DNA from: Ashinkailepas kermadecensis
Lineage: Eukaryota; Arthropoda; Thecostraca; Neolepadidae
Direction of reading: 5' to 3'
Length of the DNA stretch: 64,000 nt
Assembly: GCA_034440615.1 (NCBI GenBank)
Contig: JAOTOM010005181.1
Coordinates: 1,654,001 to 1,718,000 of the forward strand
Part shown: positions 12,521-22,706 of the stretch, piece after piece
Layout: each line of letters starts with the position of its first letter
Numbering within the stretch: the stretch's first letter is position 1
Made by a program: the position numbers and the translations under genes
The notes under the pieces: generated by a model
The model's input: only the letters and a program-made list of their open reading frames with translations
Told to the model about the DNA's origin: nothing
Databases searched by the model: none

Positions 12521-13739
12521 ACAAAATTAATCGGTGCATAAAAAAGCAACAACATCCTAACAGGAGCCGGGGGTCTGAAAAATGTGCCGGGCCTCTCAAC
12601 AAAAATAATGGCTGGAGCCCAAAAACACATCCGTAGACGAAGAAAAACGCAGCCGATCGAAAAAAAAAGAATATCGAGCTAGGGCCTCGGTTCGGTAGCC
12701 AATCTGTGAGCATATTAAACCAAAGAGACGAAGTGCATCAAAGATCAGCGAGTATCCGGATCTCAACCACCAGAAGATGTGGGAAGAAGATAACTAATCA
12801 TCGATTGAATTCGTCGAATTTTCCCAGCGAACCCCTATGCGAAACATTCCATCGCGTAAAATATGGCTGAAGACTATCGTGTGGTAGCAATTAGCAAATC
12901 GTAGGGGGCCTAGTAGAAACCATAGAATCGCACGAAGTGTGGTGAATGCGCCGTATGCGCAAGTCGGACATACACATGCACGAACGTTGGCGTGGTGGTG
13001 ACCGGGCGTTATGAACTGGAATGCCTGAAATTGGAATATATTGCATTTTAAAGTGATTTGCACATGTGTAACTTCAGCATTCTGAAGTGACTTGTCGAGG
13101 GATACCAAAACAAATCGACAGGGTGGAGGAGTTAGGGTTGAAATCCGGTGACCCAGAAACGATGGTGATAGATATTGGGCTCCCTCCACATGACAATTAA
13201 GTTGGTCGCTAGTTATTTTCGTTTTAGTAAAATAAAAAAGATCCTTTCGAAAAATAGTGGTCGAAATCCGTTGCCCTTAAACCAAGAATAGTGGTAGGTT
13301 GTGCACCCCTCAAATCCGCTTGCCCCTCCCATGACGCAAACCCCAGGTACGCCACTGGGGGGGGCTTAGGGTTGGGCACGCGCCGAAAGTTGATTTTCCC
13401 CCAAGCAGGTGGGCTAGATCCGCCAGTGACGTCATATTATGCTGATTAGGGATGAGCAAGAAATCCTACCTAGTGAAAACTCTTTAGAGGAGGCCCTGCT
13501 CAGAAGGCAAGTCCGCACACATTAGATACCATTTGTACGATTAGGAAATTCCCTGCCATTTTGGCATCTCACAGTATGAGATGCCATTCGCTCTTCCAGC
13601 TGCACAACGTCCACTTGACTGCACAATATCGACTGCTACACGACGCTAGAAACCACTGCTCACTCGCTGCAAAACAGCACTCTCGCATTACTGACGGGCC
13701 AACAACAGGTGTGCTCTGGAAGCATTGCAAAAATCGCGG

Positions 13740-14400
13740 TACGAAGGACCGTTAGACGTCGCTGACATCCCGGGAGCGGAGCTGCTGAAGCGAGCGTGGC
13801 GCTGTCGGGACGGCAAGCTGCTGGCATGCTCCAGCTGCTGAGACGTGAGCTGCTGCCAAGAGGTGCCAAGAGCTGCTGCCGTGAGCTGCTGCTGGGTTCG
13901 TGAACGGCGGTGAGCGACGACCTGTCCAAATGTTTGAGCTGAACCGGCAGATGCAGAGCGTTGCAAACTGCTGGCTTGGACGCTGGCAAGCTTGACCAAC
14001 ACAGCCAAGGTCGAGTGGCCCTTGAAGCAGCCAGTTCAGGGAGTAGATACCGAAGCTGGCTTTCCAGCGAGCTGCCGCTGCTGGGATCTTCGACTCGGCG
14101 TCAGTCAGCTGAGCATGCCTTCTCTCGTGCGACCTGCTACGCCAGCCTGCTCAGTGAAGCCCGTCACTGTGCCTGAACCGCCCAGCAGTCATGATCGAAT
14201 TCGACCGTCCCATGTCCCGGGCATGATCAGGCCAGAGTCGGGCCCTGCCCAGGCCAGGGGCTCTCACTCTCTCACTCCCAGACGGCTGGCGTGGTCGGAT
14301 GGCTCTCGTGCAGAGGCTGCCAATCGGCGCGGCATGCCAGCTGCTCCCGACTGTCGGACACCTGTGGTCGGCTTTGAGTGTCGGCCCGGACCTCGACAGT
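13740..14400. other. GCTGCTG-rich sequence downstream of the GK5-like exon
   Basis: Rich in GCTGCTG and GAGCTGCTG words. It lies 3' of the minus-strand stop codon at 14407 and could include its 3' untranslated region. No protein similarity recognised. Confidence 0.3.
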
Positions 14401-14406
14401 CATTCG

Positions 14407-14990
14407 TCACTGGACATCTTTCGTGTACCACTTGAAGCGGCTCACCGCCTTCTCCCAGTCTTCCATCTCTCGGCGAAGGTGTGCACCCAGTTCCGGATCC
14501 GGCTCGAACACACGCTCGACGGTGCGCAGCGGAGCCACCTCCTAGTCGTTCTGCCACACGCCGGCGGCGATGTCGGCCAGCGCAGCGCAGCCACCTCCTA
14601 GTCGTCCTGCCACACGCCGGCGGCGATGTCGGCCAGCGCAGCCACCTCCTAGTCGTTCTGCCACACGCCGGCGGCGATGTCGGCCAGCGCAGCGCAGCCA
14701 CCTCCTGGTCGTTCTGCCACACGCCGGCGGCGATGTCGGCCAGCGCAGCGCAGCCACCTCCTGGTCGTTCTGCCACACGCCGGCGGCGATGTCGGCCAGC
14801 GCAGCGCAGCCACCTCCTGGTCGTCCTGCCACACGCCGGCGGCGATGTCGGCCAGCGCAGCCACCTCCTAGTCGTCCTGCCACACGCTCGACGGTGCGCA
14901 GCGCAGCCACCTCCTGGTCGTCCTGCCACACGCCGGCGGCGATGTCGGCCAGCGCAGCGGCGACCCATGCCGACGACTGGACGTCCTGGA
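14407..14990 (-). pseudogene. GK5: Last exon of a glycerol-kinase-family gene (GK5-like), disrupted by its own minisatellite
   Basis: On the minus strand the tail (14545 down to the stop at 14407-14409) reads VERVFEPDPELG, then REMEDWEKAVSRFKWYTK. The pattern VF-P, about 15 residues, then W-KAV-R---WY is the C-terminus of FGGY glycerol kinases, closest in my memory to GK5. At the other side (about 14985 to 14880) the same exon reads ALADIAAGVWQDDQEVAALR, matching the preceding helix of that family, with a possible acceptor GTCCAG at about 14985. Between them lies an array of about eight 51-56 bp units made from this very sequence. The unit joined in frame to the tail has a TAG stop at 14542-14544 where other units have CAG. 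So the exon as read cannot encode an intact protein. It may be a pseudogene, an unfixed expansion or an assembly problem. Family call is fairly sure; paralogue call is tentative. Earlier exons were not found. Confidence 0.6.
14530..14975. repeat. 51-56 bp minisatellite derived from GK5-like coding sequence
   Basis: About eight units of GCAGCCACCTCCTGGTCGTT-type sequence followed by the CGGCGGCGATGTCGGCCAGC stretch. Units are 51 or 56 bp depending on a GCAGCG insertion. CTAG/CTGG variants toggle a stop codon in the minus-strand frame. Long plus- and minus-strand open frames here come from the array. Confidence 0.9.
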
Positions 14991-15473
14991 CGCTTGACGT
15001 CATTCAAGCGCACGTCAGTTACTGACAGTGTATGTGCCATTGTACAGTGTCAGTGATGACTCGGCGTTGAGTTGTAGCCCAGCGTGTTGCCTTCACACGC
15101 CAGACGGCTGCTCTGAACTAGGTGGACTGGCCTGGCCGCTGCTGGAGCTCACCTGTTTGTTCATCAGACGAATCACACTGGCGGCCAAGAAGCGAGAATT
15201 GCCTGTCAACAGGTGCACAGGTCAACAGTGTCAACAGGTGCAACAGGAGGATTGCCAGGCGCCGAAAGCAGGCACGCGGAAGTGGAGCGACCTGAAACCG
15301 GTCAGCACACATCCAGCACGGACAGTACGAAGCGACCTGTTATTGTGGGGTGGGGGTAGGGTGGGGGTGGGGTGGGGGATGAAGCCAACAGTGGGGCAGG
15401 GCAAGACTCCCTCAATATTATGCAAATCGACACCCGTATTGCAGCACGAGAAACGCAAAACAAAAATATTATG

Positions 15474-15478
<5 letters not shown>

Positions 15479-15517
<39 letters not shown>

Positions 15518-15545
15518 TATATGTATGTGTGTGTGTGTGTGTGTC

Positions 15546-15613
<68 letters not shown>

Positions 15614-15625
15614 TGTGTGCGTGTG
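15479..15625. repeat. (TA)n followed by (GT)n microsatellite
   Basis: About 35 bp of TA dinucleotides run into about 100 bp of GT with a few CT interruptions. A G-rich GGGGTGGGG tract lies just upstream at 15350-15385. Confidence 0.95.
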
Positions 15626-15629
15626 TTAC

Positions 15630-16405
15630 TTCTTGAAAACGAATACAGAAAGAAAGCAAGATCTGCTTTTTACCATTTTTAGGGATTTATGCGTAGCCCG
15701 TATATTGACCAAATATGACCCCTGGCGACAGCATTATCAGTACTTTATCAGTGCATATAAGGTACGCTTTGGGCCATCCATGACCAGAGCTTTCTAACCA
15801 CATTTTTTTCATTTTATCTTACACACGTAAATCCGAAGTTATGGGATGACTTTCAAAAGCACTCCCTCGGCCTGGTCCGGGGAAGGTAAATTTGCCAACC
15901 AGCCCCGTGAGGTGTAAAGCCAGCTTCTTCATTGCATTGGACAGGACGGGAGGTGTTCATATTTTTCAAAGTTCACTATGTTCAATGTTCATAAGTTCCA
16001 AATTGGAAGCTAACTTCCAAAACAGCCCGCAAAGGAGGCGTTCATATTTTCCAAAGTTCATCATTTCCAAATTGGAAGTTAAGTTCCAAAACTTGGAAGT
16101 TAGCTGTCAATTTGGAAGCTAGCTAAGTCGGCTGGATCCATCATTGGTTCAATGGAAAGTTCCACTGAAATGGTATTAATTGATCTCTTTATGTACTGAT
16201 TTTATGCATATATTGCGACACAACAGGTGTCGCAATATATGTGTGTCGTGTGTCGTGGTGTTAAGTTTTATATAGTGATGCACCGAGAGCCTGTTTTATA
16301 TATGTTTTGTCTAGCCTGTGTCATCGGACTTCCCTCCACGCTCCTTTTCTTTTCATCCCTTGCTCCTGGCCCTTGCTCCAGCTTGACTTCATGGTCATTT
16401 TTCAG
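15630..16405. other. Likely intron or upstream sequence of the Fox gene
   Basis: No coding sequence recognised. It holds short TTCCAAATTGGAAG palindromic words (16000-16120) and a perfect hairpin at 16207-16241. It ends in a strong acceptor, TTTTTCAG, at 16398-16405. Confidence 0.4.
16207..16241. repeat. Perfect 15-bp hairpin with 5-base loop
   Basis: CATATATTGCGACAC, loop AACAG, then GTGTCGCAATATATG. All 15 base pairs match. It lies 165 bp upstream of the Fox exon. Confidence 0.9.
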
Positions 16406-16975
16406 GGCTGGCAGAACTCCATCCGTCACAACCTCAGTCTCAACGACTGCTTCCGCAAGCTGCCACGACAGAAGGGCAAGCCCGGCAAGGGCAGCTTCTG
16501 GACACTCGATCCCAAGTTCGCCGACATGTTCGAGAACGGAAACTTCCGGCGACGGAAGAGGCGCATGCGCTGCACAGCCGGTCGGAAGCCGAAGGCGGCC
16601 TCGTTAGTTGAGCCGCTGTCCGCAGAGCCGACACCACCGCCAGCTGCCGAGCCGACACCACCGCCAGCTGCCGAGCCGACACCACCGCCAGCTGTCGAGC
16701 CGACACAACCCAGTTCCGAGTCAACCGAGGCGGCAGCATTGGCCGAGTCGGGCGACTGTCGGACAGGGCGATTGGTGCCGGTTGCTGGCTCTGAGGTAGA
16801 CGGCCAACTGTCGTCAAACCCCTCGGTCGGTACTCGAACAGCCGAGTACGCCATGACCAGGCCGTCCTCCCTCTTCACCATCGAGAACATCATCAAGCCG
16901 GAACCGATGGTGTACACGACGGTATCATTGGCACCTGGGCACGCGCCAGAGCTAAAGCAAGAGCGGCAGGCATAA
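16406..16975 (+). CDS. Forkhead (Fox) transcription factor, 3' exon
   Basis: The exon opens in phase 0 after TTTTTCAG and reads [16 protein letters not shown], then [12 protein letters not shown] and [15 protein letters not shown]. This is the second half of a forkhead DNA-binding domain: recognition helix, wing 1 and basic wing 2 (residues 1-57 of the exon). A linker follows with three 24-bp repeats giving EPTPPPAA units (around residues 73-97). Near residue 152 [13 protein letters not shown] resembles the EH1 Groucho-binding motif (FSIENII type) found in FoxD, FoxC and FoxL1 proteins. The stop is TAA at 16973. The first half of the domain must lie on an upstream exon that I could not find in the window. 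The wing sequence is most like FoxL1, the EH1 most like FoxD or FoxC, so I leave the subclass open. It is a nuclear DNA-binding regulator by family. Confidence 0.85.
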   Translation, partial: GWQNSIRHNLSLNDCFRKLPRQKGKPGKGSFWTLDPKFADMFENGNFRRRKRRMRCTAGRKPKAASLVEPLSAEPTPPPAAEPTPPPAAEPTPPPAVEPTQPSSESTEAAALAESGDCRTGRLVPVAGSEVDGQLSSNPSVGTRTAEYAMTRPSSLFTIENIIKPEPMVYTTVSLAPGHAPELKQERQA

Positions 16976-17154
16976 GCGAACGCTACTCTCGATGGTATGA
17001 AGCGCCTAGCAGATGTGGAATCACTGGCTCCCCACAATTGAGGTGAACGGTACTGATTTTTCCAAATATATTCGAAAGCTAGGGTTTCACCAATAGGATT
17101 ACATTGGAAGAATGCAAACATTGGCACCTTCTTCAAACATATTGCAGTGGCGGA

Positions 17155-17520
17155 ATCCCTGTATGCATGGGTGTAGCCACGGTTTTGAGATGGGGGGGGG
17201 AGGGGACAAACCAGGGACGAGGGAAGTTTCAGCAGGATGGAGGTAAGCCCCCCACAAAAATCGGATTCCAGTCACTTCATTTTCAAGGTCTGGTGTTCAG
17301 AATTAGCTTAAATCTGATATTTTAGGGACAAAACGCTCACCTAAATTAGCAAGTTCCACTGCCTATGAACACCTAGGTTTATGTCCTGTGTGCTGGGCCC
17401 AATTTCGCAATCACCATAGAGCAATGCTGTAATTACGCTACACGTTACCCTCTTGTAACATAGAAACCGAAAATATCGGACGATGGTTTTGTTGTAGAAA
17501 ATATGGACTTACACTAAACT
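17155..17520 (+). mobile_element. Interspersed repeat, GGTGTAGCCAC family, copy 1
   Basis: Collinear with 40425-40800. Shared landmarks: GGTGTAGCCA start, ACCAGGGACGAGG, CACTTCATTTTCAAGGTCTG, GTGCTGGGCCC, GAGCAATGCTGTAATTAC and ATCGGACGATGG. A related end, inverted, lies near 62960-62990. Its start suggests a DNA transposon end but no target duplication was established. Confidence 0.65.
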
Positions 17521-17569
17521 TTCCCATGCTTTCCCACTTTACCAGGACGTATTTCGATACAATAACAAG

Positions 17570-17881
17570 TATGGGTGGATATAAGGGTTGGCACTGGGGG
17601 CATGTGTCCCCCACATGGCGGGTGGCGTCCCTCCGGCCCGGAGAAGGTGCCCCTCCGTGAAGGTTCGAATGTACTCCGTCGAATTTTTCAGCCAGAGGCA
17701 CCCCTCCGAGAGAAAAAGGTGCCCCTTGGAAGGAAAGGCGCCGCTCTGTGAAGTCCTGAGTGCACCCCTACGAATTTTTGAGCCAGAGATCCCCCTCCAG
17801 GTGCTTCCACAGTGGCGCCCATAAAAAATGGCGCCCCTCCAGATAAGTGCCCCTCCATGACAATTCCTGGATCCACCCCTG
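17570..17881 (+). mobile_element. hAT-like MITE, CAGGGGTGGATCC family, copy 1
   Basis: The right end is CAATTCCTGGATCCACCCCTG and the left end TATGGGTGGATATAAGGG is a decayed version of its inverted repeat. Flanks ATAACAAG (17562-17569) and ATTACAAC (17882-17889) match at 6 of 8 positions. The interior holds the GGCATGTGTCCCCC box and CTCCGTGAAG words shared with the other copies at 25572, 26357, 34045 and 47391. Confidence 0.7.
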
Positions 17882-18299
17882 ATTACAACATTGCTCTATC
17901 GCGGTTATGAACTCTGGCTGGTTATGAAATCGTGCGCATTGATGTCTGGTTTCTCTTGCAAATTTGACAACTTCCCTTGAACCATTCAATTTTACCATTA
18001 ACCATTCGACCATTATGTCCGGAACAGCAATATGACAATGTTAATTAAATGCCAACAATGAGAGCGCCGTCCGAGCAGGTAATGACAAATGTATTTGGAA
18101 GGGCACTAATCAAACAGGATATGAGTTCCTGCTATCACCATGGCTGCAAACAAACAGAGATTTGCTCCTCCGATTGCAATATTACACTCAATCATTCTAC
18201 ACACCCCGGACCTTCGACACCTCAGAAATGATGTCGATTTCTCAACTGTTGGATGCTGTACGTTCAGCCACGTCGAATGACACCTGCTTGATGCAAATT

Positions 18300-21090
18300 G
18301 AAGCAATAGACGAAATGCAAGGACCTCAAAAAATTCAAACTAACCTTTGAGCTTGAGGTTCGACTTGACATGTCCCGGTTTGAAATGTTACTCGAGGGTT
18401 GACAACGGACTATCGCTTGATACCAAATTTCGGTAGCTTTGGAGAAAACGAAGAAACGCGAGGCGATCGAAGAGATGAGTTCCACCTTTCACCTTTAAAA
18501 TTAATCTGATTTCTGAACAGTCTGCTAGGGTAGCTCACAGCACGCCGAATTACAACCACTTTGTCCAAATTACAACCACTTTGTCCAAATTACAACCACT
18601 TTATCCAAATTACAACCACTTTGTCGAAATTCAAGCGACGAAGCACGAGGACTTCGAACAAATTTAACCTAGCCCTTGACCTTGAGGTTTATCACTGACA
18701 TATACCGGTTTGAGATGTTACTCTAGGTTACCCACTGGCTTGATACCATATATGGGTAGGATTAGGCGAATAAAAAATGCAAGGCGACCGAAGACATCGG
18801 CTTGACCTTTGACCTTTGAAATGAGTTCGATTTCTTAGCATTCTAATACGGCACAACAAGCCACATCGAATGAACCTTCTTGGTGAAAATCGAACCCATA
18901 GAGACGAATCGCGAAGACTTCGAAAAATTCAAACTAGCCTTTGACCTTGACCTTGGTTTGACCTAAACCTAGACTTTGACCTCGACCTAGACCTTGACTT
19001 TAGTTTGACTTTGACTTGCACTGGCTTCAAAATGTTACTCGAGGGTTTACCACGGGCTGTTGCTTGATAGTGGATCTGGGTGGGCTTGGACGAAAACGAA
19101 AAAAAAATACGAAGGGACCGAAAAAATCAGCTTGACCTTTGACCGGCGAAATTATTTCGAATTCTCAACATTTGGTGCTACAGAACAAGCCACGTCGAAT
19201 GATACCCATTTTCTGCAAATTGAAGCCAAAGCGATGAAACACGAGGTCATCGAAAAACTCGATCACACCTTAGTGGCCTTGACATGTCCCGGTTTGAAAA
19301 GCTAATCGAGTGCTCACCACGGGCTATCACTTGATGCCAGATCATGTAGGTTTTGGCGAAAACGAAAAAAGTAGAGGCAACCGAAGAATCAGCTTAACCT
19401 CTGACCTTTACCAGTATTTAGATTGATCAACTTTCTGATATTGTATGGCAAACCACGTCGTATGACACCCACTTGGTGCAAATTGAAGACATGGCGACGA
19501 AACGCGAGGACTTCGAAAAAAATTTTAAACTAACCTTTGACCTTGAGGTTTGACATTGACATGCACCGGCCCCAAATGTTACTCGAGGTTCGCCATGGGC
19601 TGATACCAGCCCATGATACCTGATATTGCTTGATACCAGCTGTGGGTAGGTTTGGGCGAAGAAAAATGCGAGGAGACCGAAGAAATCAGCTTACCTTTGA
19701 CCTTTGAAATTAGTTAGATTTCTTAGCTGTCTAATAGGCCATAACAAGCCACGTGGATGAAACCCACTCGGTGAAAATCGAATCCGTAGCGACGAATCGT
19801 GAGGACTTCGAAAATAAGCTAACCATTGACCTTGAGGTTTGACTTTGACATGTTCCGATATCAAAATGATACTCCAGGGTTCACCACGAGCTATCGCTTC
19901 ATAGTGGATTTGGGTGGACTTGAGCGAAAACGAAAAAAAAGAAGAAAAGGCCGAAGAAATCATCTTGACCCTTGACCGTCGGAATTATTTCGAGTTCTTA
20001 CCTTTCTGATACCTGACATGCGACGTCAAATGACGTTCATTTTCTGCAAATCGATGCCATAGCGACGAAACCGAGGTCATCGAAGAACGCAATCAAATCT
20101 TTGACCTTGATGTGTCCCGATTTGAAATGTTACTCGAAAGTTCACCACGGGCTATTGCTTGATGCCAGATTTTGGTATGTTTGGGCGAAAACGAAAACAA
20201 ATACAACGCGACCGAAACATTAGTTTGACCTTTGACCTTTAAAATTATTTAGGTTGATCAGCTTTCTAATATCGTACAGCAGACCACGTCGAATGATACC
20301 CACTTGGTAGAACTGAAAGCCATAGCGACGAAACGCGAGGACGTCAAACATTTCAACCTAACCTTTGACCTTGAGGTTTGCCCTTGACATGTTCGAGCTT
20401 GAAATGTTACTCGAAGGTTCACCACGGGCTATCGCTTGATACTATATTTAAGTAGGTTTGGGCGAAAACGGAAAAAACGTGAGGCAACCGCAGAAATGAG
20501 TTTCACGTTTGACCATCGAAATTATTTCGATTTTTCAACTTTGTCACACAGTCGTCACGTCGAACGACTCCCCTTTCATGCAACTTGAAGGTATGGCGAC
20601 CAAACGCGAGACCATCGAAGAAATCAAACGAACCTTTGACCTCGACATATTCCGGTTTGAAATGTTACTCGAGGGTTGACCACGGGCTATCGCTTTATAC
20701 GAGATTTGGGTAGGCTTGAGCGGAAACGAAACAAAAAATATGAGGGGACCTAGGAAGTCAGGATGTCCTTTGACCTAGAGAAATAATTCGATTGCTTAAC
20801 GTTGGATGCCGTACAACAACCCACGTCGAATGACGCCCATTTCATGGAAATTGAAGCAATAGCGACCGAACCTCGCCTTCGGTTGCTATCCACTCAAGAT
20901 CGCCATCTAATAAATCAAGCTAACCTTTGAACTTGAGGTTTGATCTTCACATGACCCGGTTCGAAATGCCACGCGAGGGATCACCACGGGCTATCGCTTG
21001 ATCCCAGATTTGGACAGGTTTGGGTGAAAACGAAAAATGCGAGGCGGCCGAAGTAACCGGTTTGCGCTGGGCCTTGACCGTTAAAGTGGT
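18300..21090 (+). repeat. Satellite array, about 10 units of 260-330 bp
   Basis: Diverged units, each with the ordered phrases GCGACGAAACGCGAGGACTTCG, ACCTTTGACCTTGAGGTTTG, TGAAATGTTACTCGAGGGTT, ACCACGGGCTATCGCTTGAT and GGCGAAAACGAAAA. Taking GTTACTCGAG as marker, units recur near 18389, 18716, 19035, 19303, 19577, 19866, 20129, 20407, 20663 and 20965. It is noncoding. Units contain one or two copies of TGACCTTTGACC, a direct repeat of TGACCT spaced by one base. Confidence 0.85.
18549..18632 (+). repeat. 20-bp tandem repeat, four units, inside the satellite
   Basis: Unit CAAATTACAACCACTTTGTC repeated four times with one A/G change in the third. It lengthens one satellite unit. Confidence 0.9.
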
Positions 21091-21099
21091 CATATGAGA

Positions 21100-22700
21100 C
21101 CTACGTAGTTGCTTCCAGCGTGTTCAGTACAGGCAGAAGCATTTGTGATAATTTATTCCAACAAACATAAACCCATAGCTGAATGCGAATACGAGTACAT
21201 TTGTGGTGAACTCGTTGCTGAATACGAATATGAATACTACGTTAATTTGACTTCCGTGATTACCCACGACGCCCTCTATGGTCTTGAAGATACCCAAGGA
21301 CACCCAGAATCACGTTTGTTCAAGACATATCGATATATCCGCAGGAGAAGGCAGCCTAAGACGTAGTCCTTGCGCTAATGCAAATTTGGTGCTTCGTAAC
21401 ACACAATTATTCACCCAAGCCAAAACACAAAATGGTCAAGGTTCATGTTATTCAAGAATGGTCTGTAAGCAAAAATGTATACGCTTGCTAATTTACCACT
21501 CGGCGATTTTGTGACGACAGATAGCCTGTGAGGTTCGTTGATGGGCTAGATCGGCTTCTAGCATTTTTGGTGATTTTCTTGTATAGATATTTCCACCATA
21601 TAAATGATGTATAATTTTGCGGCGATCATACACAGGTATTTGAAGAGCTGAGGCTTGGGGAGACACGAAAGAAATTGAGGTGGACATATCGCCACTGGTC
21701 AAAAACTTTGGGAGCATGTCCCCAAAGCCACAGTGATTACACCCATGCCTGTAGGGAACAACACTAAATGTAGGGCCTCGTGGTTAAGACTACATTTTAA
21801 CACTAAATGTATGGCCTCGCGCCTGTGGAAATGAGCCACAATGACACGTCGGAGCGCATGGTGGCAAGGTTCATCTGGATTTAATTTTACATGCTATTAC
21901 ATCGGGCCAAGATACATATCGAGCCAAATCTAAGCTTATGCAACAATCGAACTGTAATTCCTTTCGCAAAAAGTAGCACAAACAAAAAAGAAAAAAATTG
22001 ATTTCAATTGGGATTTGGGAATATTAAAAAAGACTATTCTCGCATCCATGGGAGTTTCCTCCATTGAAGATGATGGAAATGCTTCTCTACTTGCCTCTCA
22101 CATAATTAATTAAACTTTTCCACTTTTGCACGTAGAAGGTGCTCGAAAGATGGCTCGTAAATTACAATTTAAAGGGTGTTGTAATAACTTTATTACCAAT
22201 GCCGGATGCTGTGCCAGCCGGGCTGGAACTGGCATCTTGTTACATGCGATGTTTTCCCAGGGTTCAAGATAGCTATCGAATTATGTACCAATGAAGCATC
22301 ATAGAAAAACCATAGACCCGAAGAGTTTTCCGCACAAATTGCTATCTCAAACTTGGTACACCCTAACTCCGATCCGACTAGTCCCATTTCAAGCGGCGTC
22401 TTTTCATCTAGTATCCATATATTCGCACCGCACTAAATTGTTCGCATGCATCTATAAGTGTATCACTGTACTGTAAGGTGTATCGCTCATGGTGATCACA
22501 GTCAAAGTTGGTGGGACAAATGACGATCTTGATGACATTATTTTCAGTCGATGTCTGTATGCTATTCCATGCTAATTCTCAGCAACATCTGTGTGTCACA
22601 GGCAACACCTGCCCTATGACATTCTCCAATGCATACGTGGGTGGAGACCCACGTATGCACTGTGCCGTCGGAGGTGTCATCTTCCCATGACGATGTGTCC
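21100..22700. other. No gene seen
   Basis: AT-rich sequence with short unconvincing open frames. GTATGCATTGG inverted words (CCACGTATGC near 22636 and 22654) form a small palindrome. Nothing else is recognised. Confidence 0.35.
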
Positions 22701-22706
22701 ATGTGG

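Larger units (their letters stand above)
9690..13357 (+). mobile_element. CAGTGGCGTAC-family element nested in the 9209-13498 element
   Basis: The right end GGTACGCCACTG at 13346-13357 matches the family. The right-hand 650 bp (12714-13357) is collinear with 31690-32309 and, inverted, with 22707-23390. The body is an array of short GGGCCCC/AAAAATCGC units, one of which has expanded into the 19-bp minisatellite at 9815-10275. An internal family terminus (CATTGGCGTACC) sits at 11453. The exact left end is unclear and no target duplication was found, because the right flank is a G run. Confidence 0.6.
9209..13498 (+). mobile_element. hAT-like element with 15-bp perfect TIR, 4.3 kb
   Basis: Both ends read CAGGGCCTCCTCTAA inward, a perfect 15-bp terminal inverted repeat, with further similarity (CTAGGTGGGAT versus CTAGGTAGGAT) just inside. 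The flanks 9201-9208 and 13499-13506 are both CTCAGAAG, an exact 8-bp target duplication typical of hAT elements. Nothing resembling a transposase is visible. Its interior is largely a copy of the CAGTGGCGTAC family with a 19-bp minisatellite. A third left end of this family lies at 57164-57235. Confidence 0.8.

Noticed and set aside
13660..14008. Minus-strand serine/alanine-rich open frames
   Set aside because: Generated by GCTGCTG-rich sequence; no conserved motif, no splice context.
15231..15797. Open frames with poly-Cys/Val or His/Thr runs
   Set aside because: Translation of the TA and GT microsatellites.
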